A DNA stretch of 14,699 nt from an uncultured Bacilli bacterium (GCA_947588975.1 CANQAF010000031.1:1-14699); one strand, 5' to 3'. Numbered from the stretch's first letter, positions 1-8,255 are shown. Notes: generated from the sequence alone by a model not told the origin. A program made the numbers and translations.

Positions 1-1520
1 ACGAGTTCCCCTTTTAATAATTCAATTAAACGTTTTACAATCGAAAATCCTGTATTGGTATTCTGATCTTCTGATAAGATTTCACTTACCTTTTCTCTTG
101 ACATACCAATACCAGTATCTTTAATCACTACAGTTAATTTTGTATTTGGATTTTTAACCTCACTATATGCTTCCATAGTAATCGTACCTTTTTCAGTATA
201 ATGAACTGCATTATCTAGTAAATTGGTCAAAATTTGATGCAACTTACCTTTATCTCCTAATAAAGCGACTGGAATATTAGGATCAATTTTTGTATCGAAT
301 AAAATTGGTCCTTTTCCAATACGTTCTTTGGTAAAACTGATTAAATCTTGAAATAATTTTGGAACATTATATTCTTTTTCATCAAGTTCTAAAATACCCT
401 TTTCTACTTTTGAAATATCTAACATACCATCAATAATTTCAAGTACATTGTTACTTGCACTATTAATATTTTCCAAATCTTCACGTACTTCCGGAGTTTT
501 TGCGGTTTCTAACGCAGATTCACTTAATCCAATAATCGTATTCATCGGCGTACGAATTTCATGAGACATGGTTGCTAAGAAATCAGATTTCGCATGATTT
601 GCCTTTTCTGCTTGTTTCAAAGCATCTTGTAACATTGCATTTTGTCTACGCATATATTCAGCATTTTCTGTTACATTTTTCGTTAAAATCGTAACCTTAG
701 TTTCTCCTTGATTGACTGTAAAGAAAGCTGTACTTTCTAACCAAGTATCCTCTTCTTTTAAACGATAACGAATAGAAATAGGTTCTAGATTATCACTACT
801 TGTAATTTGTTTAAAGTTTTCAATAGAGAATGTACTTAATACTTCTTCTTGATTGTTCGGATCAATCACATCCGTTACGATTTGATTCCATAATGTTTCA
901 AATTCACCTGTTTGATCATTTCCAAAATAGATGGCATCCTCTTTTAATTTATGAAGATCCATTCTACCAGTTAATAAATCTAAATTGATTTCAATATCAT
1001 AAGAAATAGAAGTGATTTGATTTAACTTGTTTTCTCTTGTCTTGATATCTTTGGTTTGAGATACGAGTAAATGTTGTTGTTCATGTTCTTTCGTTGCATC
1101 TGAAATTAAAATGACATCGTATTGTTTTTTATGATCTATAAATGGATAAATTTTTATTTTAATCCATCTGGTATGATTGTATTGAGGATTGTGATAAGAA
1201 AACATTTGTGTCACATATTCATGTTCTCCATTCCAATTACGTAATTCATTTTGAACAATTGGAATTTGAAAAATTTCATTGATGATTTCTTTTGAAGATT
1301 TTTCTTTAGATAAATCTTCTAATCCTAATACTTCATAAATATTTCCTGTGGTATAAACAATTTCACGATTGTTGTGATCACATAATATATAAATGGTTAC
1401 TGCATTTTTTACAAGCGATTGAAATAATTTTTCACGATAACGTCCTTTGGTTGTTTTTAAAATTAAATAAATAAGACATAGTAAAATGATACATACTATA
1501 AAAATCCAAATCCATGACAT
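1..1520 (-). CDS. PAS-domain membrane sensor histidine kinase, C-terminal end cut off by window edge
   Basis: The reading frame is open from an ATG at 1520 to the left edge (506 whole codons). An AGAGGAGT ribosome site sits 7 bases upstream. Residues 3-21 are one hydrophobic membrane segment, followed by a short basic stretch. Two PAS-like regions follow (about 25-140 and 175-300), then a HisKA segment with the H-box SDFLATMSHEIRTPMN (phospho-acceptor His320). The ATPase domain shows an N-box (LLDNAVHYT, Asn437) and a G1 box (DTGIGM, Asp468). The G2 region reads NTGFSIVKRLIE (Gly491), with fewer glycines than the usual G-x-G-x-G. By family, it autophosphorylates on His320 and passes phosphate to a response regulator. 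A receiver domain or partner may lie beyond the left edge, since none is visible here. With almost no extracellular part, it probably senses a cytoplasmic signal through PAS. The signal cannot be read from the sequence. Confidence 0.93.
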   Translation of the reverse strand, partial: MSWIWIFIVCIILLCLIYLILKTTKGRYREKLFQSLVKNAVTIYILCDHNNREIVYTTGNIYEVLGLEDLSKEKSSKEIINEIFQIPIVQNELRNWNGEHEYVTQMFSYHNPQYNHTRWIKIKIYPFIDHKKQYDVILISDATKEHEQQHLLVSQTKDIKTRENKLNQITSISYDIEINLDLLTGRMDLHKLKEDAIYFGNDQTGEFETLWNQIVTDVIDPNNQEEVLSTFSIENFKQITSSDNLEPISIRYRLKEEDTWLESTAFFTVNQGETKVTILTKNVTENAEYMRRQNAMLQDALKQAEKANHAKSDFLATMSHEIRTPMNTIIGLSESALETAKTPEVREDLENINSASNNVLEIIDGMLDISKVEKGILELDEKEYNVPKLFQDLISFTKERIGKGPILFDTKIDPNIPVALLGDKGKLHQILTNLLDNAVHYTEKGTITMEAYSEVKNPNTKLTVVIKDTGIGMSREKVSEILSEDQNTNTGFSIVKRLIELLKGEL

Positions 1521-1547
1521 AAGTAAGACTCCTCTCATACTATATAA

Positions 1548-1577
1548 ATTATAGCCGAATTCAGTCTTTTCTGTCAA
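1548..1577 (-). promoter_or_regulatory. Near-consensus SigA promoter of the histidine kinase gene
   Basis: Read on the minus strand, TTGACA (1577-1572) is followed after 18 bases by TATAAT (1553-1548). Both hexamers match the consensus perfectly. The predicted start lies near 1541, giving a leader of about 20 bases with the ribosome site in it. Confidence 0.8.
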
Positions 1578-1591
1578 GCAAACAAGATTAT

Positions 1592-1653
1592 AAAAAATTG
1601 AAGAAAAAACTAACATTTTTATGTCATGATAACAGTTATATTTTTCTTCAATT
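1592..1653 (-). terminator. Long inverted-repeat terminator after the DUF4143 gene
   Basis: A perfect 13-base inverted repeat (1596-1608 with 1641-1653, AATTGAAGAAAAA type) flanks a 32-base interior that can itself form small hairpins (ACAT/ATGT). On the minus strand it ends in six T at 1597-1592. The plus strand also has a T-run (1655-1660), so it could act both ways. It separates the ATPase gene from the kinase promoter just downstream. Confidence 0.65.
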
Positions 1654-1658
1654 ATTTT

Positions 1659-2918
1659 TTAATTTTTTAAAGTTCCAATGGATACCACATAAACGCCATC
1701 TTCACGTCTGTAGGAATAATTCGTACCTGTTAATACCATTAGAAAAGATGGTTCTCCACATTTTTGAATATCGACACGTTCTTTGAATTTTAATAAATTG
1801 TTTGCAGCAGCATCAACATATCCAGCACCTAATTTGATTTCAATTGCTCCCCATTTGCCACTACTTGTTCTTAAGATAGCGTCAATTTCAAAATCTTTTT
1901 CATCGCGGTAAAAAGAAATGTCTCCACCATAGCATCCGGTATATATTTTCAAATCTCTCATACACAAAGATTCAAACATAAAACCAAATGTTCTTAAATC
2001 ATTGATTAAATCATTCGGTTTAATTTCTAATATTGCAGTCGCGATGGATGGATCGACAAAATATTTTTTTGGTTTTGTCCTTAATGCATATTTACTTCTA
2101 AAATTTAAATTGGTAGCACTTACATTTTCTACTACAAATAGTTTTTCTAACGTATTTATATAATCATTTAAAGTTGGTCTTGAAATATCATCATCGAAAT
2201 TATTTTTCACATCATCTTCTATTGTGGTGGTAGAAACTTGTGTTGAAATATTTCGTGCAAGTGATCTTAAAACATTTTGCATTTTTTCTGGATTTCTTTC
2301 TATGCCACCTACTTGTCTCACTTCCTCGTGGATTAGAGATTTTACGTATTCTTGTGCAAATCTATATTTCATATTGCTTTTTACTTCTATGGAAGCAGGC
2401 CAACCACCACGAACAATAACATCAGCTATATCTTCTAATGATAATTTAGATACGCCTTTGATATCTTTTCCTTCCAATATATCCTTAAATGACACTTCTC
2501 CTGTGGATTCCCCTGATTCAAATAAGCTCATAGGTCGCATAAGAACTCTAGAAATTCGTCCAGTTCCTGTATGCATCGTTTCTCCTTCACTTGGTTTAGC
2601 AGAACCAGTTAATATATATTCACCTTTTAAACCAGAATGATCGACATCTGTCCTGATGGCATCCCATACAACTGGATACATTTGCCATTCATCAAACATA
2701 CGAGGTTTTTCACCAGTTAAAAATAAGGATGGTTTTGTATTTTTAATATCATCAAATTCTTGTTTTCGATCCGGATTTTGAAATTCAATAATACTTTTTG
2801 CATGATAAGCACCTGTTGTCGATTTTCCGCACCATTTACAACCTTCTATTAACACTGCACCCATGATGTTCATTAGTTCATCAATTTCTGAATCTACAAT
2901 TCTAGGTAAATATTGCAT
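1659..2918 (-). CDS. AAA_14/DUF4143-family ATPase
   Basis: This 419-residue protein has the layout of the AAA_14 plus DUF4143 family. The Walker A motif GCKWCGKST is at 26-34 (Lys32). The Walker B is MFDEW (Asp76, Glu77). A sensor-like LTGSAKP is at about 103-109. The DUF4143 part begins near 195 (LIHEEVRQVGGIERNP). The C-terminus carries a PD-(D/E)xK-like pattern, Asp346 and then Glu360-x-Lys362 (IDAILR...AIEIKLG). A GGAGAGGAGAG ribosome site precedes the ATG. These proteins are common, often solitary and patchily distributed in gut bacteria and archaea. No reaction is established, and the nuclease-like fold does not prove cleavage. It stands alone between the ftsZ terminator and its own terminator. 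The upstream promoter is unclear; the best candidate is TTGCTT-17-TATTGT. It is probably a transferable accessory gene rather than part of the division cluster. Confidence 0.85.
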   Translation of the reverse strand: MQYLPRIVDSEIDELMNIMGAVLIEGCKWCGKSTTGAYHAKSIIEFQNPDRKQEFDDIKNTKPSLFLTGEKPRMFDEWQMYPVVWDAIRTDVDHSGLKGEYILTGSAKPSEGETMHTGTGRISRVLMRPMSLFESGESTGEVSFKDILEGKDIKGVSKLSLEDIADVIVRGGWPASIEVKSNMKYRFAQEYVKSLIHEEVRQVGGIERNPEKMQNVLRSLARNISTQVSTTTIEDDVKNNFDDDISRPTLNDYINTLEKLFVVENVSATNLNFRSKYALRTKPKKYFVDPSIATAILEIKPNDLINDLRTFGFMFESLCMRDLKIYTGCYGGDISFYRDEKDFEIDAILRTSSGKWGAIEIKLGAGYVDAAANNLLKFKERVDIQKCGEPSFLMVLTGTNYSYRREDGVYVVSIGTLKN

Positions 2919-3004
2919 TGATATCTCTCCTCTCCATATAACAATATCATAATTTTACAAAAAAAGCAATTTTTATTTTACATTTTGAGAAAATATTATT
3001 TTAC

Positions 3005-3030
3005 AAAAAAAGATAGAATTTTCTATCTTT
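3005..3030 (-). terminator. Intrinsic terminator of ftsZ
   Basis: A 9-base perfect stem (3009-3017 with 3022-3030, AAAGATAGA/TCTATCTTT) has a 4-base loop and a T-run on the minus strand below 3009. The stem begins at the ftsZ stop codon (3030-3032), so termination and end of translation coincide. It closes the ftsA-ftsZ unit. Confidence 0.85.
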
Positions 3031-4097
3031 TAAAATACTCTTTTTCTTAAGAAAGAAGGAATATCTGTTTCATCAGATCCATTATCTTCTTCACTGTTTT
3101 CTTCTTTTAACATTTCTTCTCTTCTGTTACTACGTGAATTTTCTTTATTTTTTGAATCAAATCCAGTCGCAATAACTGTTACAATGATTTCATCTGTTAA
3201 ATTTTCATTGATAACTGCTCCAAAAATTGTATTGATATCAGTTTGAGCAGAAGTACGAATCACTTCAGCAGCTTCTTCTACTTCAAATAATGTTAAATTT
3301 GGACCACCGGTTACATTGATAATTGCATCTGTAGCACCACTAATGCTTGCTTCTAGTAATGGACTTTCTACTGCTTGTCTTGCAGCATCGGTAGCACGAT
3401 TTTCACCAATTCCCATACCAATTCCAATTAAGGCATTTCCACGTTTTTCCATAACGGCTTTGACGTCTGCGAAATCTAGATTAATTAACCCAGCAACAGC
3501 AATCAAATCTGAAATAGATTGCACACCACGTCTTAAGACATTATCTACTTCTTTGAATGATTCTAATAATGGTGTAGATTTATCAATAATTTCACGTAAA
3601 CGATCATTTGGAATGACAATTAAAGTATCGACATGTTGCTTTAATTCTTCTAATCCTGCTAACGCTTGATCCATTCTTCTTTTTCCTTCAAATGAGAATG
3701 GTTTGGTAACAATACCTACTGTTAAAGCGCCCATATCTTGTGCAATTTCTGCAACAACTGGTGCAGCTCCTGTACCAGTTCCACCACCCATACCACAAGT
3801 GATGAATACCATATCAGCGCCTTCCAAAGCAGCTTCAATTTCTGCTCTACTTTCCATAGCTGCATCTTTTCCAACTTGAGGGTTAGCTCCGGCACCTAAT
3901 CCATTTGTTAATTCTTTTCCAATCTGGATACGAATTGGTGCTTTAGAGTTATTTAAAACTTGTAAGTCCGTATTGGCTACAATAAAGTCTACTCCTTTTA
4001 ATCCTGATTCAATCATACGATTTACTGCGTTATTTCCGCCACCACCAACTCCGATGACTTTAATCTTCGCTAATTGATCCATTTCTAATCCGAACAT
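3030..4097 (-). CDS. ftsZ: Cell division protein FtsZ
   Basis: This tubulin-like GTPase polymerises into the Z-ring at midcell. The GTP-binding N-terminus has VIGVGGGGNNAVNRM (14-28) and the tubulin signature GGGTGTG (104-110). The T7 synergy loop NLDFADVK (206-213) supplies the aspartates that complete the GTPase site of the next subunit. A short charged linker of about 28 residues (316-343) leads to the conserved tail DIPSFLRKRVF (345-355), which binds FtsA and other partners. At 355 residues it is slightly short, mostly because of the linker. The start at 4097 is set by AGGAGG (4109-4104) six bases upstream; the in-frame Met6 has no such site. The ribosome site overlaps the ftsA stop codon, which suggests translational coupling with ftsA. 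Confidence 0.98.
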   Translation of the reverse strand: MFGLEMDQLAKIKVIGVGGGGNNAVNRMIESGLKGVDFIVANTDLQVLNNSKAPIRIQIGKELTNGLGAGANPQVGKDAAMESRAEIEAALEGADMVFITCGMGGGTGTGAAPVVAEIAQDMGALTVGIVTKPFSFEGKRRMDQALAGLEELKQHVDTLIVIPNDRLREIIDKSTPLLESFKEVDNVLRRGVQSISDLIAVAGLINLDFADVKAVMEKRGNALIGIGMGIGENRATDAARQAVESPLLEASISGATDAIINVTGGPNLTLFEVEEAAEVIRTSAQTDINTIFGAVINENLTDEIIVTVIATGFDSKNKENSRSNRREEMLKEENSEEDNGSDETDIPSFLRKRVF

Positions 4098-4108
4098 ATA
4101 TATCCTCC

Positions 4109-5350
4109 TTATTCGTTAAAAAAGTACCCGAATACTTTACCTAACATTGATTCATTTGAAATGATAGAACTTTTTTTAGTAGAAGAAAGTTCTTCCATAT
4201 CCGTTTTACTAATCATAGTATAGTCAATTCCTTTTAATTTTAACTTATTGATAAAATAAGCGATGTTCCCAACAGCAGATGCGAATTTGTTATTTCTAAG
4301 GCCAACCAAACGAATGTTGCCAACCATAGCAATTTTTCCTAATACATCTTCAGCAATTAAAGAAAAATTACTCATACTGCTTGTACCACCTGTTATTAGT
4401 ATATAATCTACTTCGCGTTTTGTCAAAATATTTATTTCTTTTCTCGCTAAAACGAGAATTTCTTCAATACGTGACATCACAATTTCAGAAGCTTCTAATT
4501 GATTGATTTTAACCTTTTCTTCCGTTTTATCCATTAATTCGATGGTATCATTGACACTTGCATAACTTTTATGCGCTAACGCAAAACGTTCTTTGACCTT
4601 GATTGCATCTTCTATATTTAATTTATAGATATAAGCAAGGTCATTATCAATATTTTTACCACCCATACTAATCATTGAATTTTTGACTAATATTCCTTTG
4701 TTGTATAATGCAACAGAAGTTGTTTCATACCCAATATTAACAACTGCTCCTACTTGTTCTTTGATTTCTCTATCACTGGTAGAATAGAAGTCACCTAGAC
4801 TATTTAAAGAAATATCTACTACTTCTAAACCTACATTCTCAAGTAAACTTACAACAGAATAGATATTCTTTTTTGGAGACATTACTAATACTGCTCTTAC
4901 AGATAGTATATTTCCTTGCATTCCTTTTGGATCTTTAATCCCACTTTTTTCGTCTAAGGTAAAATCAATTGGAATGACTGTAACCATTTCCTTACCCGGA
5001 ATTGTTTTTTCTTTCATAGCAGTCTGTAGTAATTCTGTCACTACTTGACCATCAATGATTTCTTCGCGGTTTAAGTTTGTTGTCCCTTGTACCATCACAA
5101 AGTCTGCTTGGTACCCAGGAATAGATGCGATGACTTGTTTGATTTGAATGCCAAGCATTTGTTCTACTTCATTACAAGCTTTTTTGACACTCTCACTTGC
5201 CTCATACACATCAGTGATTAATCCCTTTTTAATTCCTTTTGATTTAACAGATGACGCAGCAAGTAAATTAAGTTTATTTTGATAGAGCTCACAAACGACT
5301 ACTTTCACAGTATCGGATCCGATATCTATGCTCGTATAAACATGCTTCAT
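4109..5350 (-). CDS. ftsA: Cell division protein FtsA
   Basis: This actin-like membrane tether of FtsZ is 413 residues long. It has the phosphate-1 strand SIDIGSDTVKVVV (7-19), an SHS2/1C region (about 85-165), and a conserved stretch MGGKNIDNDLA (229-239). The adenosine-binding motif ILITGGTSSMS is at 317-327. The C-terminal MLGKVFGYFFNE resembles the family's amphipathic membrane-targeting helix. The phosphate-2 loop is unusual: VNIGYETTS (204-212) where relatives have DIGGGTT/S, so an aspartate and two glycines are replaced. It may bind nucleotide differently or hydrolyse poorly. An AGGAG site lies 8 bases before the ATG. Its own promoter (5378-5406) and a terminator upstream separate it from ftsQ. 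It is co-transcribed with ftsZ, 11 bases downstream. Confidence 0.96.
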   Translation of the reverse strand: MKHVYTSIDIGSDTVKVVVCELYQNKLNLLAASSVKSKGIKKGLITDVYEASESVKKACNEVEQMLGIQIKQVIASIPGYQADFVMVQGTTNLNREEIIDGQVVTELLQTAMKEKTIPGKEMVTVIPIDFTLDEKSGIKDPKGMQGNILSVRAVLVMSPKKNIYSVVSLLENVGLEVVDISLNSLGDFYSTSDREIKEQVGAVVNIGYETTSVALYNKGILVKNSMISMGGKNIDNDLAYIYKLNIEDAIKVKERFALAHKSYASVNDTIELMDKTEEKVKINQLEASEIVMSRIEEILVLARKEINILTKREVDYILITGGTSSMSNFSLIAEDVLGKIAMVGNIRLVGLRNNKFASAVGNIAYFINKLKLKGIDYTMISKTDMEELSSTKKSSIISNESMLGKVFGYFFNE

Positions 5351-5377
5351 ACTATCATCTCCTATAATCTATTCATA

Positions 5378-5406
5378 ATTATACTATAGTTTTTAAAAAA
5401 AGTAAA
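5378..5406 (-). promoter_or_regulatory. Promoter of the ftsA-ftsZ unit
   Basis: On the minus strand TTTACT (5406-5401) is followed after 17 bases by a perfect TATAAT (5383-5378). The predicted start is near 5371, about 20 bases before the ftsA ATG. It lies just downstream of the ftsQ terminator, so the two signals split the division cluster into two transcripts. Confidence 0.65.
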
Positions 5407-5425
5407 AGTTTTTTCTAAATTTATC

Positions 5426-5450
5426 AAAAAAGAAGCAATTCTTTGCTTCT
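5426..5450 (-). terminator. Intrinsic terminator after ftsQ
   Basis: An 8-base perfect stem (AGAAGCAA at 5431-5438 with TTGCTTCT at 5443-5450) has a 4-base loop and is followed on the minus strand by T-residues (5430-5426). A second hairpin without a T-run lies upstream of it in the same transcript (TGATCT 5480-5485 with AGATCA 5493-5498). Confidence 0.82.
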
Positions 5451-5505
5451 ACTAATACCATTATTTTTTTAAATTTGCATGATCTTTTTTATAGATCACT
5501 ATTTT

Positions 5506-6258
5506 TTATTCTAGCATCGTAAAATATTGACCAGAATCCAAATTCAAAATTCCCTTTTTATTACCATATTTATTTACAAATTCAGCATAAATACTAATAT
5601 AATTATTAATACGCTCTAATGTTTCTAAAGTCACATATACATAATTCCCATCCGCCATAATGAATAAAAAGCGTTCTGCATCCACATTATTCGGTTGATA
5701 CATAATTTCAGAAATACGATCTAATATCTCTGCATTTACTAACTGCATTTTTTTCTGAAATGTTTCATAAATGGTATCCGGAACATAATTAAGAAGAACT
5801 GGTGCATCATTTATAGTTTCTGTTTCTCTTAAGTCTAATAAAATGGTTTTACCTGTTGTTTGGTTATAAAATAATGGAGTATTTTCTACGATTGTAATAA
5901 AAACTGTTTTTTGCTTTTTTTTGACAGTTGCCTTTTTAATGCGAAAATCCTGTTCTAACTTTTTCTTCATTTCAAAGGTAAATGTTTTATAATAAGAAGG
6001 ATAATTTTGAATTCCTGCAAGTTCAATTACCTCTTGATCAGTGATATGAGTATTTCCGCTTACCAATATATTTCGAATTGGTGCATCAAGCAAGAAAGAT
6101 AAAATATAAAGAATCAAAGCAATGCAAACAAGAGCAAATAAAATACGGCCATAACGAATTTTTCGCCTTTTTACTTTTTTATGTGGAACTGGTTGTATTT
6201 TTGATCTGACCACTTTTTTTGGTTTTATGTTCTGTTTGACTTTTGCCTGTTTCTTCAT
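5506..6258 (-). CDS. ftsQ: Cell division protein FtsQ/DivIB
   Basis: This is a bitopic membrane subunit of the divisome that works with FtsL/DivIC and regulates septal peptidoglycan synthesis. The 250-residue protein has a strongly basic cytoplasmic tail (1-38, many Lys/Arg). One membrane helix follows (about 39-57, ILFALVCIALILYILSFLL). A POTRA domain starts at APIRNILVSGNTHITDQEV (about 59-128), and a beta domain (about 135-250) ends in LNLDSGQYFTMLE. The sequence is divergent, as is usual for this family, so the call rests on topology, the POTRA pattern and context. It starts 11 bases after the murB stop, with a GAGGG ribosome site in the gap. It is the last gene of the murG-murB-ftsQ unit and is followed by a terminator. 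Confidence 0.93.
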   Translation of the reverse strand: MKKQAKVKQNIKPKKVVRSKIQPVPHKKVKRRKIRYGRILFALVCIALILYILSFLLDAPIRNILVSGNTHITDQEVIELAGIQNYPSYYKTFTFEMKKKLEQDFRIKKATVKKKQKTVFITIVENTPLFYNQTTGKTILLDLRETETINDAPVLLNYVPDTIYETFQKKMQLVNAEILDRISEIMYQPNNVDAERFLFIMADGNYVYVTLETLERINNYISIYAEFVNKYGNKKGILNLDSGQYFTMLE

Positions 6259-6269
6259 ACTATCCCTCG

Positions 6270-7157
6270 TTATTCTACTATTTCTTGTTCCAATATTAAA
6301 TCAATATCAAAAGTTTCTTTTACCTTTACTTTAATTGCTGTAATAATATCTATAATATCTTTCCCAGTTGCATGCCCATCTGTGACAATAAAATTTGCGT
6401 GTTTTTCAGATACTTTAGCTCCTCCTACTTGGTATCCTTTCATTCCTACATCCTCAATCAATTTCCACGCTGCTACATCTTTTGGATTACGAAAGACACT
6501 TCCTGCACATGGAAATTCTAAAGGTTGAGACAATACTCTTCTTTTTTTTCTATCTTCAATAATGTCCATAATTTCACTGGCATTTCCCTTTTTTATCACA
6601 ATATTTGCTTCTAAAATCACATATCCTGGATTTTGTTTAAAAAAGGAAGTACGATAATGATAATTTAATTCTTTATTATACATACGTTTTAATTCTAAAT
6701 CAGGTGTAATTACTAAAACACTTTCTACCACGTATCCCATGTCACTTCCATATGCTCCAGAATTGTTAAAAATAGCTCCTCCGATTGTTCCTGGAATACC
6801 GGTTGCGAATTCTAAACCAGTATATCCCATTCTAGAGACTTTCAGAGCCAATTTTAAAAGTGGATATCCAGCGCCTACTTTTACAATATTTTTTTCAATT
6901 TTAACATCATCAAAAGCTTTCAATTGAATTAAAATACCTGAATAATCTTGCTTAAAAATTAAGTTAGAACCTCCACCTAATATTTTAGATGGAATATTAT
7001 GTTCTTTACTATATTTTAAGACTGTAAGTAATTCTTTTTGATTTTTTGGTTCTACTAAAACAGAGCCTCTGGCATTTATTTTATATGTGGTATATTTGGA
7101 TAAATCTACATTTTCGATTACATTACCACATTTCATTTTTTTTAATTCTTTTATCAC
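6270..7157 (-). CDS. murB: UDP-N-acetylenolpyruvoylglucosamine reductase MurB
   Basis: MurB reduces UDP-GlcNAc-enolpyruvate to UDP-MurNAc with FAD and NADPH in the cytoplasm. The 295-residue length fits the short (type II) form. FAD-binding motifs are ILGGGSNLIF (59-68) and GLEFATGIPGTIGGAIFNN (114-132). The substrate/catalytic stretch is YRTSFFKQNP (168-177, Arg169). CAGSVFRNP (218-226) contains the proton-donor Ser220, and the C-terminal LILEQEI carries the conserved acidic residue. The start is GTG at 7157, two bases after the murG stop, with a GGTGA ribosome site (7168-7164) six bases upstream inside the end of murG. The overlapping ATG at 7159 runs straight into TGA, and the later Met8 has no ribosome site. 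Translation is probably coupled to murG. Confidence 0.96.
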   Translation of the reverse strand: MIKELKKMKCGNVIENVDLSKYTTYKINARGSVLVEPKNQKELLTVLKYSKEHNIPSKILGGGSNLIFKQDYSGILIQLKAFDDVKIEKNIVKVGAGYPLLKLALKVSRMGYTGLEFATGIPGTIGGAIFNNSGAYGSDMGYVVESVLVITPDLELKRMYNKELNYHYRTSFFKQNPGYVILEANIVIKKGNASEIMDIIEDRKKRRVLSQPLEFPCAGSVFRNPKDVAAWKLIEDVGMKGYQVGGAKVSEKHANFIVTDGHATGKDIIDIITAIKVKVKETFDIDLILEQEIVE

Positions 7158-7158
7158 A

Positions 7159-8235
7159 TTACTTCACCATTTCTTTTAATGTATTATAAATACAAGTTGC
7201 ACTTTTTGGAGAATCTAGCGAACCTAAATTTTGTTTCATTTCATTTAAACGTTTTTCATCATGAATCATAGTATCAATGGTTCTTACTAAAATATCTCCT
7301 TTTAAATCTTTTTCTTCAATTAAAACGGCAGCATCTTGTTTCATAAAGTCTATTGCATTTTTGTACTGATGATTATCCGGTACATATGGACTTGGAATTA
7401 AGATAGATGGTACCTTTAAAGCAATCACTTCGCTTAAAGTAGAAGCCCCACAACGTGTCACCATGATATCTACATTTTTCATCATTTGTGTTTGATTTTC
7501 CACGTATGGAACAACTTTTACATTGCTTGGAAATTTATTTTGAATAACAGTTTCATAGGCGTCTTTCCCAGTTACGAATAAAATTTCATAATCTTTATTT
7601 TGAAATAGATTCATGGTTTTCACTAATAATTCATTCATTTTACTAGATCCTAAAGACCCCATCACAATATAAACCAATTTTTTATTGTTAGATAATCCAT
7701 ATTTGGTTTTATCCATTTTAGGCGCAGATAAAGCAGCTTCACTACAAGGGTTGCCTGTAAATACTGTTTTATATTCTGGAAATTGTTTGATTGTTGTTTT
7801 AAAAGAAACGCCTATTTTATCAGCATATTTACTTAAAAATAAATTCGCTTTTCCTGGTGCACTATTTTGTTCATGAATAAATGTTGGATATCCTAATTTT
7901 TTTGCAGCATAAATAACAGGTCCTGTTACATACCCACCTACTCCAACAACAATATCTGGTTTAAATTCTCTTATTAACTGTTTACACTTTTTAATACTTT
8001 TCATAAAACACTTTAAAGTATTTATATTTTTTAAAATATGTTTACGATTAAATCCGTATATTTCAATGGTTTCAAAAGGAATTCCTTTGGCAGGAATAAT
8101 ATCTTTCTCCATACGATTATGTGTACCTATATATAAAAACTCACTATTTGGTTCCATCTCTTTTATCTTTTCGATGATTGCTAAAGCGGGATAAATATGT
8201 CCGCCTGTTCCTCCTGCACTGATCACAACTCTCAT
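7159..8235 (-). CDS. murG: UDP-GlcNAc:undecaprenyl-PP-MurNAc-pentapeptide GlcNAc transferase MurG
   Basis: MurG converts lipid I to lipid II at the inner face of the membrane. The family signatures are present. The N-terminal glycine loop is SAGGTGGHIYPAL, followed by VGVGGYVTGPV and the acceptor-side IHEQNSAPGKAN (near residue 121). The UDP-GlcNAc pocket is VTRCGASTLSEVIALKVPSI with PYVPDNHQ (about 260-290). I chose the ATG at 8235 (358 residues), not the GTG three codons earlier. The sequence AGGATGTGAT, close to an ideal ribosome site, ends four bases before the ATG and overlaps the GTG itself. It is the first gene of murG-murB-ftsQ, with its own promoter at 8256-8283. The usual upstream partners (mraY, murD, ftsW) are not adjacent; two surface-protein genes lie there instead. 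Confidence 0.96.
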   Translation of the reverse strand: MRVVISAGGTGGHIYPALAIIEKIKEMEPNSEFLYIGTHNRMEKDIIPAKGIPFETIEIYGFNRKHILKNINTLKCFMKSIKKCKQLIREFKPDIVVGVGGYVTGPVIYAAKKLGYPTFIHEQNSAPGKANLFLSKYADKIGVSFKTTIKQFPEYKTVFTGNPCSEAALSAPKMDKTKYGLSNNKKLVYIVMGSLGSSKMNELLVKTMNLFQNKDYEILFVTGKDAYETVIQNKFPSNVKVVPYVENQTQMMKNVDIMVTRCGASTLSEVIALKVPSILIPSPYVPDNHQYKNAIDFMKQDAAVLIEEKDLKGDILVRTIDTMIHDEKRLNEMKQNLGSLDSPKSATCIYNTLKEMVK

Positions 8236-8250
8236 GTGTATCACATCCTA
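8236..8250 (-). promoter_or_regulatory. Ribosome binding site that decides the murG start
   Basis: On the minus strand AGGATGTGAT (8249-8240) matches the anti-Shine-Dalgarno complement with one mismatch and lies four bases before the ATG at 8235. The alternative GTG at 8244 sits inside this site, so it is unlikely to be the start. Confidence 0.7.
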
Positions 8251-8255
8251 ACATT

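Noticed and set aside
1598..1786. 62-codon plus-strand frame near the kinase promoter
   Set aside because: It runs through the terminator repeat and overlaps the end of the ATPase gene in antisense, with no ribosome site.
2224..2640. 138-codon plus-strand reading frame
   Set aside because: It lies wholly antisense to the well-supported DUF4143 ATPase gene, has no ribosome site and shows no recognisable protein features.
2940..3004. Strong promoter before the DUF4143 gene
   Set aside because: Several partial -10 matches exist, but no pair with good hexamers and spacing beyond TTGCTT-17-TATTGT, so I do not list it as a feature.
5480..5498. Second hairpin after ftsQ as an independent terminator
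   Set aside because: The 6-base stem has no T-run after it on either strand. Only the following hairpin at 5431-5450 qualifies.
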